43,433 nt of DNA, taken from assembly GCA_946803715.1 (NCBI GenBank), contig CAMPET010000030.1:397499-440931 (forward strand), read 5' to 3'. Positions within the stretch are counted from its first letter, which is position 1. Each line of letters opens with the position of its first letter. The DNA is from Beroe ovata (lineage: Eukaryota; Ctenophora; Nuda; Beroida; Beroidae). Under the pieces are notes generated by a model. It saw only the letters and a program-made list of their open reading frames with translations, did no database searches and was not told where the DNA came from. A program made the position numbers and the translations under genes. Positions 24,322 through 31,260 of this stretch are shown here, one piece after another.

Positions 24322-27300
24322 TGTTTGTGTGTCANNNNNNNNNNNGTGTGTGTGTGTGTCAGTGAATTGCGGAATGTGAACAGATGCGAGCTATCTGTCT
24401 CACATGATGCTAGCTATCTCTCTCACATGACAACCCCCCCCTACAGATGCGGTATGATCAAATCCTACATCGCTGTGTTTACGGCGCGAGGAGACAGCAC
24501 ACCAATCCCATCCTCTTCCTACTGGTTCCGACAGTGATCGTCATCGTGCTCTACACCATCATGACGGTGGTGATCGTGAAACACAACATCCAATGCCGGC
24601 GTTTCCTAGTAACATCAATCCTTGTTATCGTTACCAACATAGCAACCTGCCTACCCGATGTTCTGATATCATCATTTTGCATTCAGCCGGGGTACAGAGT
24701 TCTTGTTGTCTCTCTGATCACTATCTTCTACATCAACGGTATTTTTAACCCATTGGTTTATCTGTGTGGGAATAAGATGGTGGCCCAACAGCTTTCACGC
24801 AGGCGGTTCATTAAACAAATCTGCAGAATGTAGTATCTTGTGCTTCTGAGCACATTGTGCTTCCCATATATTGAACGACTGTAAGATTTTTCCTCCCAAA
24901 AACGTACCTACTCAAAAAACCACGTCATCAAAAACACGTACTTGTTTGCTGCGAATTTCCCTTTGTACTTTGAACCATCTTCCCATGTGTATTGACCTTC
25001 TCCATTGAAAGCGTTATCAGCAAACGAACCCTGCAATAATGATAGATATATATGTTACCACGTCATCCAGTGGTTCTTCAGTGATCTTCACCTGTGGTAC
25101 CTACCTATTTGAACTATAACAATAGCTGACCTCGTATTTGGAACCGTTGGGAAAAGTTAGACAACCCTGGCCACTGATGTTGTCATCTTTCCAGTTTCCA
25201 GTGTAAACTTTCCCATTGGCGTATGTGTGCGTTCCTTTTCCATTTCTGCACATTCCATTGGCATCATTCGTATATTCACCACCTGTAGGTGAATACCCTA
25301 GTGTTACCGATAATATAAGACCAATGAGACGTGTACTGTTGTCTGTTTAGAAAACAGATCGTGTGTGTAACCAGGAATCCCGTTCTCAGAATTTTGAACC
25401 AAGGTGAAACGACCAGGTGCGCGTAATATTCCGTTCCAATGGCAAGGTTACAGTAACATTTCATGATTTACTCGATGAAGTGAGTTTTGGATTGATTTGC
25501 AATATCTCCTCTTGTGATCTCTATCTTTTTTATAGTCGGGGTGAGTGTGGAGTCAGGAGTGATATTCAACAATGAACACACGCGCAAATTTTCTTGTTTT
25601 TATTTGATTCAAGGACTTCGGTCTATCATGCGCGCGATGCAATATAATGCGCGCGCCTACACCAAATGTGAGCCATGAATTTTGCATCAATTTTTCACAA
25701 GTTTAAAGAAAATGTCAGCTAGTTGTTCGCGCTCAATGTTGCGCGGGCGCCATATATTAGAGGGTTATAGCAACGTATGACAAAAGCGGTGAAGAAAGGT
25801 TCTCGACGGATGACGTGACACACAATGTTTACATAAGACGGTTTACATAGGACCATGTTGGTTGAAAACACTTACTGTATTTGTCGCCGTTCGGGAAGCA
25901 GAAGGATCCAGTCAGGATTGTTGGAACTGAAAAAATGAAATTATCACAGAAACCGGCAAATGTTGCTCTTTGGACGAAGCTATGGGAAATCACCGGAGCT
26001 TCACGCGACATTCTCCGGTCGATACAGTTAAAGAATTATTTCTCATGACCCCTGAAGTTCATACGTTCATACAGCAAGATGTTTCGTGGAGTAAAATGTC
26101 TGTTTCTGTCTATCAGCTATCACTGAAGAACAAGCAAGAGATACACAAATACAATACAAACACAAACAATTCACAGTATTTATCTCTCTGAAAACTTGAA
26201 AAAAATTTATCTATTTCTTCTCCCTATTATTCCCACTAAAATACCCCTATCAACGTGATGGATATCATCTACAAACAGTGTGGCTACTACACAGTGATCA
26301 ATCGTACACAGTTCCTCAGCGATGAGTGCCTAATCAGAACATAGCATGCATCATTGCAGTCTCTTATCGCTAATTAGTTGGGTGTTCCCGACCTCGGGTA
26401 TTCAGAGCATGGTGTCCCGAATGCCCAACTCGGTAATTCCCCTGGGTATTCTAGAAGTTGGGTATTCCGTACCCCAATATCTATACGACGATTATCAATC
26501 ATGATACTGCTATGTGTCTCTCAAAAAACGCGTGTCAGCATGCTAAGTGCGATCATAGCTAGAGACAGGGTCACATGACTACCACTTCCAGTTGCGTCCA
26601 CAGGCTCAAACTCGCCGATGTAGAGGTGAAACTCCGCAAATCCCGTATCGATATCACGCTTTGAATTACCGTCTCCATCCACGTCGCAAGTTTTGACACA
26701 TGTTTCAAATTCCTCGTCATCTTCGTCGCATAGCGTAACAATCGAGTGTAGGTATAGCAAGTCGGTAACGTTCACGAGCAGGTCAGTTGTGTTGATGGAA
26801 ACGGAAGTTGAGAAATGCACCCGATCGATCTCACTGAACGCGGAATCGTGGACCGGACAGCCGTCTACCACAACATCGTACTGCTCGACTGTGGTGTCGT
26901 TCATCAGAATGCTCGACGAGAAGAATAAGTCTGTCACAATTACAAACAGATTGAGGGTGGCATTGTTCTCGAAGCTCATGTCGAATGATATATCCACGTA
27001 TAGGAGAGTGTCGTTTTGTAGTGCAATAGGAAACTCCTCATACTCGCCCGATAGTGTCTCGTTCACGTAGCCCGAGTATATGGTCATGCCGTACTGCATG
27101 GCGGCTATCGCCGCTTCGTCAGCCACCGCCTCGCCGCTCACCCAGTTGACAACATTGGTAGTTCCATCACGGCGGTAGAGGCACTTGACAATGGTAACAA
27201 TGAGCGGACCCCGGTTCACAATGGACAGAAGCCGCTCCTCTTGGGAACCTGTCACCACATTCGTGAAGAGGATATGAGTGTCGTTCAGGGATTTGCGGGT

Positions 27301-30300
27301 GCCACACCCATTGAGTGGAATGTCTATGACGAGAACGGAGGAGCTGGCTTCACACGCCGCAGGATCTTCATCATCAGAGTCTATGAATGTGTACTTGTCC
27401 ACGTTCTGAGCAGAGTCGAGTGTGAGTGTCATCTTGTCTTGGTGACAGGTGACAGTACTCGCGAGCAGGGAGTGACGGGTTAACAAAACAAGGAGGAGGA
27501 GGATACCAGGTAGGAGGTGGTGCATTCTACAGGGTTACCAGAGTTACCAGCGTTACCAGGGTTACCAAGGTTACTGCCAGTGTGTCAGGTGCCAACCCAT
27601 CATAGCTGCTGAACTTTAGGACATAGCATTATTTCATCAGAGAGCGGAGAATAAATAATGATAACTCAATGACAGCAAGGTAGTACAACAAGGTCATGCA
27701 ACAACAAGGTAGGTAATACTGGGAATTTGAGTTGAGAATATTAGGAAGAAAGAGTGCGAAAGAACCCAGGGAAGGGAGGATGTTTAGTTAGAGATATACC
27801 ATAATTGGATTATGGACTTCGGTCCGCTTTCCCGTATTCTTAAGAATTTCTGAGCATCATGTAAGAGATATGATTGAGTGTCAAATTACAACAATCTGAA
27901 GTTTTTTTGAGGGACGAGACAATAATACCTATACGTTACAGTGTATAGGTATTATTACTTCAGATTGTGTACAGTATACACTACACAAAATACACATATA
28001 CTTACTACCTAGGAAAGTTACACTAAGATTGATCAGCTAGGAAGTAAAATGACCGATGGCCATTATGTTCGAAATGCATGAGACAAGAGAAAGAGAGGGA
28101 AGTAAGCAACTAGAACACAAATATTGTTTATTTAGCAATTTTACGCATCCTATATGATCATCCGATGATTCGGCCCTCGTCCTGATTATATTTACTCCGT
28201 CGACAACCATAATGTTATTTCACTGCTATTACCATTACAGATGTTAGTTTTAGGAGGCCGGGGCCTTAGCCCTCATGGTGATAGGTGCCATCAGGTTTGA
28301 CAGGATAAGAATACTAGTGGGACGTGGGCTTATGTCTGATAAATTGTACCTAGGTTTGATAACATAGGATCGTTAGAACTAAGGAAGAGGTTTCCGAGAA
28401 AGCAGTTAGAAGAAAAACAAGAGTCTAGATATTTAACAGTTTTCGGGTAACCAAACTATCACATACAACTCATCACTGCGATTCAATCATCAAAATAAAA
28501 TGATTATCATCTAGAAATGGCAATGGAAGAGCACTGATAAAAACAAACATGACGCTGATTACTGTCAAGCAAGTAAGTCTTAGAAATTCTTCTTCATAAG
28601 CATGCAGTTTAATGATTCCGGTATGAAACACACAGATTGGGAGGAAAATTGCATGCTGATTTGTGGCGAGTTCAGTGTGCCCGATCATAAACAATGAATA
28701 CGTCACAGGAGTTGCGCGTGACATTGTCACCAGGCCACGTGATACCCCTCAACAGTCACATGCTGTGTAAACTCCACAGCTACGAACGAAGGAAATGGTT
28801 CTCTTCTTGTGTTGCCATGGGAATGGTAGAGAACTCTTTTAGAGATGCACGTTACAACATGTCCTTGTCACTCACCATGACGTGCGAGGATGAGGTTAGG
28901 TGGAGGAGAAAAAGAGAGATGCAATGAGAAATTACAATGCGGAGTAATAATGTTATGTGATTGTGTGAAAATATTCAATGAATAACACCATGCTTAATGA
29001 TTATAATACCCCATATTAATCATCAAACGAAATAGGATAATAAACAGATAAATCCGCATTCCACAATAATTAGGAATAAGGTATTCTTTTCGCGGTATAT
29101 TACAAAATTGTCAATTAACTACGCATCAATCTCCAGGAAACAAGCTTCATCTGGACTCAGCAGGATTCTCTGCACGTGATTCCAGCTAATATAAGCAGTC
29201 GCCACCACTCTCTCCTGACCCGGGTCAGTTCGTCTAAACGCTTCTCGTCCATGGTAAATCCTCCAGTTATCAGTCACAACGACCTCACCAGCTCCCAATT
29301 TCCTCACGATCCACCTGCTCCGGTCCTCCATCTTGGATCTGAAGTAGAGGTATGCATCCCACCAAGCTACTCTTGTATCGAGGTCCTGGGTGAGAGTGGA
29401 TAGGGGCGTATCCGTTGACCAGGGGTTGTCGTTAACCCTGAGAATATCCTTGCCGAGCATGGTAATCAGGGGATGGTGGCTCCTGATATACTTGTCTGTA
29501 CCGGGGGGCGTGAACCTGTGGAACACCGGCACCCTACACAACACCTCGAAATAGTCGGGTTTCTCATCCATCAGCTCCCGCACCACGGGAAAACTATCGA
29601 CCCAGAAACTCTCACCTCCCTCCACCGTGTTCTCAAGACTCTGGAACATTTGCACGTGCGGGTTTTGGTAGTAATAGTTGAGATCCGTGTGACAGGCTAA
29701 ACTCCCGCTAGCATAGCCCGCATTGATCGGGTTGTCCTTGTACCGTACAATGTCCACTTTGTCGAACAATGTCTCGTTGACAGGCCCGCACTTCAGATCA
29801 TAGTCAATCACATCAATGAGCTGTCGCCCTGGTGGCACTCCCTTCAGGAATGCTATGCCGTGTTTCATGTAATGAGCAAAAAATTCTCTCCTCTCTGTAC
29901 TGCTGATCACCGACTCGTATTCAAAGAAGCGATAGTTTTCATCAGTTGGTCCATCCCAAAACACTTGGGCTCTGTTTCGTCTCATTGTTAGGTCGAGGTA
30001 CTTTTCAATCATGTCGGGAACAGGGTGAGGCCCATATTCACCCTGCAGAGTTCGAGCTATGAATCCCTTGTGCCCGTCACTCCAGCTCAAGTGAACGTAG
30101 TGATCCGAAACATCGTGTAAATCCGAGATAGTGACTCCGGGGTAGAGATTCCCCCCAGACGCAGGCAGCCCTACTTTCTGGTGACTGTGCTCCCCAAAAC
30201 ATTGCCGGCACCGACACATATTCCGTGTTTCCACGTGCAGCAGAGCGCGGGACTCGTCCAGCTGGAGGCCAATGTCCGTGATTCGGACACCCTTGCTGAG

Positions 30301-30823
30301 GAACCTTGGTCTGGGAACTAGTACCGTCCTTACCATAGTTCGGAGTGTAGAGCCGAGCATCTTGCTTAACGTATACAATACGACACTTATCAGACTGGTT
30401 GAACAAAACTTGGCTCGTATCGTGTTTCATGGATAAGCAAATTATCAAATGTCGTATTTTGAGGCCTCATCGAGTTTCGAATTAGGTAGGACCGCTGTTA
30501 TTACGTGAAATTATCGCTCCAGTTGATCCATTTAGATCTTCCCCTACCACCAACATCCACTGCACCTGCAATCCCACTATATGTGGAGATCAAAGTTCAG
30601 AAATTTTGGATGGTCTATGTCCTATACTTGCTTTGGTAAGCTGCTTGGTTTCAATTCCAAGGAACACAGTACAATTAATGCAAACACGATACAAGTCACA
30701 ACCAGTACTGTACATTTTAAGAAAACGACAGATCTGTATTTTATGCCTCAAATTGCGAAATATTTCGAAGTTGTGGATTGACTTACCCTCGGGAGCGGAC
30801 GTCTTTTTCTTCTTATCGGACAT
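14231..30823 (-). CDS. MORN2: MORN repeat-containing protein 2, five exons over 16.6 kb, host of nested genes
   Basis: Exons 30823-30787, 25926-25876, 25282-25131, 25030-24942 and 14333-14231 join with matching phases into 432 bases (143 residues plus stop). The N-terminus is MSDKKKKTSAPE. MORN motifs follow: GSFCFPNGDKYSGEY, GTHTYANGKVYTGNWKDD, GQGCLTFPNGSKYEGSF and GEGQYTWEDGSKYKGKF. The last exon gives LVGQGEYIDTNSREWVGNF and ends KLKC. Length, repeat number and the GEY-x-D-T..W-x-G-x-F ending resemble vertebrate MORN2, recalled from memory. All five exons have good GT/AG sites. Introns 1 (4.9 kb) and 4 (10.6 kb) contain other complete genes. MORN2 is linked in vertebrates to LC3-associated phagocytosis and spermatogenesis; a role here is not shown. 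Exon 1 could instead be 5' sequence of the neighbouring dioxygenase, but its phase and Lys-rich content favour MORN2. Confidence 0.83.
14641..15066 (-). CDS. PDRG1: PDRG1-like prefoldin-family protein
   Basis: Intronless 141-residue frame. The start chosen is the ATG of MSRPERCLPVYLQ, which lines up with the human N-terminus; an in-frame ATG 15 codons upstream at 15111 is possible. The core EEIVADQQQVVELDTRRQLN, then RQALRAV, WLENDQQVLDKEIEGVRD and GFDLKAI, follows the PDRG1 pattern of two amphipathic helices around a small beta-hairpin (VWVMMGSEFVKV). The family is a prefoldin-beta-like subunit of the R2TP/prefoldin-like co-chaperone complex that helps assemble RNA polymerases and PIKK kinases in the cytosol. 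It lies inside the last MORN2 intron, 308 bases before that gene's last exon on the same strand. Confidence 0.9.
   Translation of the reverse strand: MSRPERCLPVYLQTLKQSESLGEEIVADQQQVVELDTRRQLNRQALRAVKQDTTDKVWVMMGSEFVKVEKSVAERWLENDQQVLDKEIEGVRDGMKEKVKALKKLEGKEMSSGFDLKAIPRHEVSGIGSMVGKVSERYVDD
15486..15493 (+). promoter_or_regulatory. TATA box
   Basis: TATAAATA stands 93 bases upstream of an ATG in perfect CACCATG context. The leader between them contains a CAACAACAACAACA stretch, which is plausible for a short, efficiently translated 5' UTR. Confidence 0.55.
15579..15695 (+). CDS. Candidate 38-residue acidic peptide
   Basis: Starting at a CACCATG, the frame reads MTDADVAVAAP, then three P/A-V-E-E repeats, and stops after VEEAL. 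It is almost wholly Val, Glu, Ala and Pro with no Lys or Arg, like the N-terminal tail of a linker-histone-type or chaperone-type protein. A TATA box and clean leader support expression. It may instead be a first exon: CTGTAACC at the stop could act as a weak donor. No continuation with basic residues was found nearby. It lies on the + strand within the last MORN2 intron. Confidence 0.4.
   Translation: MTDADVAVAAPVEEVPAVEEAPVEEVSGSDEAAVEEAL
15696..17014. other. Intronic stretch without recognised gene
   Basis: Apart from the hairpin element at 16.3 kb it holds small direct duplications: a TACCAGTAGTACTTAC pair near 16540 and an ACATATAACAAGCGTATTTC pair at 16618-16660. Short frames have no protein character. 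Confidence 0.5.
16292..16391. repeat. 100-bp inverted-repeat (MITE-like) element
   Basis: TTGTTACATCACCCCTAT..GGTGCGTATTTGG is mirrored by GGGCAATACGCACC..AGGTGTGATGTAACAA, leaving a loop of about 30 bases with TCTCGAGGCGAAGCCGA. Target duplication at the edges is not convincing. Confidence 0.7.
17015..17020 (-). terminator. Poly(A) signal of the ETS gene
   Basis: AATAAA on the minus strand, 108 bases after the stop codon. Confidence 0.55.
17128..18549 (-). CDS. ETS-domain transcription factor (ELF/ESE-like)
   Basis: Single 473-residue frame. The ETS winged-helix domain spans about residues 249-330: LHLWEFLLEMLADRR, then the invariant WTGQDREFRVVNSREVAREW, and recognition helix MNFDKMSRAMRYYYKKNIL with the two DNA-contacting arginines, ending RLVYSFG. 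No Pointed domain is visible. The long N-terminal part is acidic first (EEDDIFSGG) and then Ser/Thr-rich, compatible with activation and phosphorylation; a basic KRKR cluster lies near residue 78. ETS factors bind GGAA/T sites in the nucleus. The RLVY-x-FG ending recalls the ELF3/EHF group, but subfamily assignment needs a tree. An acceptor-like TATTTCAG ends two bases before the ATG, suggesting a 5' UTR intron. It lies inside the last MORN2 intron on the same strand. Confidence 0.92.
   Translation of the reverse strand: MSQALTLASSAGPLPFFSADEEDDIFSGGTDHYHDSDHVSSDNIADKLIDMDYPMFDVSTCSKLPSLPCPSIQTGMKRKRLIWANAMLTDDFLLKKSMKRSPAPTPFSCFPDEDPFIDVLSDSCSTTSTESDLSSLDSAGVRSPVHRIVDNRFQGGVQSSSTRPLLEKSVTHSGRTRILSSSRDRMHRTAESTSQLTGVKPSGAKTGGVKPGVLTPERCHQKPTCINPREEMNLLRLSCTCHHRSTGKNLHLWEFLLEMLADRRMKSVIAWTGQDREFRVVNSREVAREWGARKNKPHMNFDKMSRAMRYYYKKNILTHGSKERLVYSFGENPICPHYEEIVKLALRTRPVMGKSKAGVAPNYESYDPVVLNRPSDPSKLSGAFFKSRKESEKLLSGRICAGGGPRSWTVRRSNSPDTCSNSCCDGSQKFRSRAPPSNKTLKTCSSTISSTSSQNKIKITKDKKHLSDQFTFP
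18550..19792. other. Intronic stretch upstream of the ETS gene
   Basis: It probably contains the ETS promoter and 5' UTR exon, which cannot be placed. A GTCACGTGAC palindrome stands at 18961-18970. No coding exon is recognised. Confidence 0.45.
19793..19840. repeat. TACTACTATAAG x4 tandem repeat
   Basis: Four exact 12-bp units plus a partial copy. Confidence 0.9.
20591..20672. repeat. TATAATAGCCGTG x6 tandem repeat
   Basis: Six essentially identical 13-bp units. Confidence 0.9.
20787..20958. repeat. (CATA)n / CACCCATA microsatellite
   Basis: Imperfect CATA repeats interrupted by CACCCATA blocks. The Cys/Tyr/Met-rich open frames across it are repeat artefacts. Confidence 0.9.
20959..23496. 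other. Intronic stretch without recognised coding exon
   Basis: Only short frames, none with domain character. The missing 5' exon(s) of the GPCR gene, encoding its extracellular N-terminus, are expected in or upstream of this stretch but could not be identified. Confidence 0.45.
23497..24833 (+). CDS. Rhodopsin-like (class A) G protein-coupled receptor, 5' end missing
   Basis: Exons 23497-23592, 23673-23884, 24001-24184 and 24447-24833 join in phase into 292 residues ending at a stop. TM1 is GIVLISIGVIGFILS..IALLMF. TM2 carries NVSMNDALLSIV with the conserved Asp. TM3 starts at the disulfide Cys in MEFCAYF and ends LDRFLSVV, the DRY motif in DRF form. TM4 contains the conserved Trp (CSASWIFLGFVLS). 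Extracellular loop 2 has a Cys (HRCVYG). TM5 is LFLLVPTVIVIVLY, TM6 IVTNIATCLPDVLIS, and TM7 ends NPLVYLCG (NPxxY). All seven helices are covered; only the N-terminal segment before TM1 is unplaced. The first donor (AAG|GTTTTT) is weak. Ligand unknown. It is on the opposite strand to MORN2, inside its last intron. Confidence 0.85.
24258..24360. repeat. (GT)n microsatellite with 11-base gap
   Basis: A GT tract in the third visible GPCR intron, interrupted by N at 24335-24345. Open frames across it (Cys-Val repeats) are artefacts. Confidence 0.95.
25621..25755. repeat. GC-rich island with CGCGCG palindromes
   Basis: CATGCGCGCGATG..ATAATGCGCGCGCC and TGTTGCGCGGGCGCC resemble the foldback family at 11.6 and 40.5 kb in composition and words. 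It lies in the second MORN2 intron. Confidence 0.45.
26521..27525 (-). CDS. Zona pellucida (ZP) domain membrane protein
   Basis: Intronless 334-residue frame. Residues 1-23 form a strong signal peptide (LLPGILLLLVLLTRHSLLAS). The ZP-N half starts at TCHQDKMTLTL and contains the family signature LNGCGTRKSLNDTHILFTN, then IVTIVKCLYRR. The ZP-C half has VVVDGCPVHD and a Cys-rich end (TLCDEDDEEFETCVKTC). A basic NSKRDID site may be the furin-type cleavage site. The last 20 residues are hydrophobic (VTLSLAMIALSML), fitting a GPI signal or membrane anchor. Several N-x-S/T sites are present. ZP proteins polymerise into extracellular filaments in egg coats and apical matrices. The gene sits in the first MORN2 intron on the same strand. 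Confidence 0.85.
   Translation of the reverse strand: MHHLLPGILLLLVLLTRHSLLASTVTCHQDKMTLTLDSAQNVDKYTFIDSDDEDPAACEASSSVLVIDIPLNGCGTRKSLNDTHILFTNVVTGSQEERLLSIVNRGPLIVTIVKCLYRRDGTTNVVNWVSGEAVADEAAIAAMQYGMTIYSGYVNETLSGEYEEFPIALQNDTLLYVDISFDMSFENNATLNLFVIVTDLFFSSSILMNDTTVEQYDVVVDGCPVHDSAFSEIDRVHFSTSVSINTTDLLVNVTDLLYLHSIVTLCDEDDEEFETCVKTCDVDGDGNSKRDIDTGFAEFHLYIGEFEPVDATGSGSHVTLSLAMIALSMLTRVF
27532..27576. repeat. GGTTACCAG x5 short repeat
   Basis: Five 9-bp copies immediately upstream of the ZP gene start, within its likely 5' UTR. Confidence 0.75.
27892..27967. repeat. Two-part hairpin
   Basis: AATAATACCTATAC and GTATAGGTATTATT form a 14-bp stem. Outside it CAATCTGAAGT pairs with ACTTCAGATTG. 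The left side carries about 20 unpaired bases between the two stems. Confidence 0.65.
27968..29118. other. Intronic stretch without recognised gene
   Basis: Frames up to 85 codons exist on both strands but show neither domains nor clear splice structure. Confidence 0.45.
29119..30378 (-). CDS. Gamma-butyrobetaine dioxygenase-like 2-oxoglutarate oxygenase
   Basis: Intronless 419-residue frame. The N-terminal zinc-binding segment shows C55-x-C57-x2-C60 and a downstream WSDGH (His103), as in BBOX1 and TMLHE. The TauD/TfdA fold carries the iron ligands His230 and Asp232 in CHTDLNYYYQNP and His376 in WRIYHGREAF; Arg379, or the Arg382-383 pair further on, may bind 2-oxoglutarate. The first 30 residues are basic, hydroxylated and free of acidic residues, like a mitochondrial presequence. 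BBOX1 makes carnitine from gamma-butyrobetaine and TMLHE hydroxylates trimethyllysine. HTDLNYY is closer to the BBOX1 form, but the substrate is not certain. It lies in MORN2 intron 1 on the same strand, about 410 bases after the MORN2 first exon. Confidence 0.9.
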   Translation of the reverse strand: MYTLSKMLGSTLRTMVRTVLVPRPRFLSKGVRITDIGLQLDESRALLHVETRNMCRCRQCFGEHSHQKVGLPASGGNLYPGVTISDLHDVSDHYVHLSWSDGHKGFIARTLQGEYGPHPVPDMIEKYLDLTMRRNRAQVFWDGPTDENYRFFEYESVISSTERREFFAHYMKHGIAFLKGVPPGRQLIDVIDYDLKCGPVNETLFDKVDIVRYKDNPINAGYASGSLACHTDLNYYYQNPHVQMFQSLENTVEGGESFWVDSFPVVRELMDEKPDYFEVLCRVPVFHRFTPPGTDKYIRSHHPLITMLGKDILRVNDNPWSTDTPLSTLTQDLDTRVAWWDAYLYFRSKMEDRSRWIVRKLGAGEVVVTDNWRIYHGREAFRRTDPGQERVVATAYISWNHVQRILLSPDEACFLEIDA

Positions 30824-31260
30824 GGTGACCCTGCATGATGGCGGAGAAGTTAATATCAGACATGATGATAACTGATATTGTTCAACTCAAACACTCTGCT
30901 GTTTCAATGCGAGTGAGACGTGAGTCACAAGAAATATCAGGACGATCAAAGACTGTACTCTGGCAATAAACTGTTATTCAAGATTTTACATTCATACAGG
31001 ACAATTATTTCGGAACATCTGAAAAAAACAGTCATAAAAACCGAATAAGTTACCCATTTCATTATCTCGTTATCTCATCTTGTACATTATCCAATATCAA
31101 CTTATCAAAGTACATGCCGTTGAAAAAGTTCGGAATTGGGGTTCCTTGCTGATTAGGAAGTCAAAAAATCATGAATGAAGTTGAGAAACATCTGATATAG
31201 AGTAAACTACGGAACTAATACTACAATATGTCACTCACGCGCACACGCGGACACAAACCA
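30824..31260. other. Intergenic spacer between MCCC2 end and MORN2 start
   Basis: Should hold the MORN2 promoter; no TATA box is obvious. The MORN2 ATG has a GGTCACCATGTC context. Confidence 0.5.

Noticed and set aside
24223-24537. Cys-Val-rich open frames at the GT tract
   Set aside because: Translation of a microsatellite with N in a GPCR intron.
28473-28730. 85-codon minus frame with hydrophobic stretches
   Set aside because: No family resemblance and no splice continuation found.
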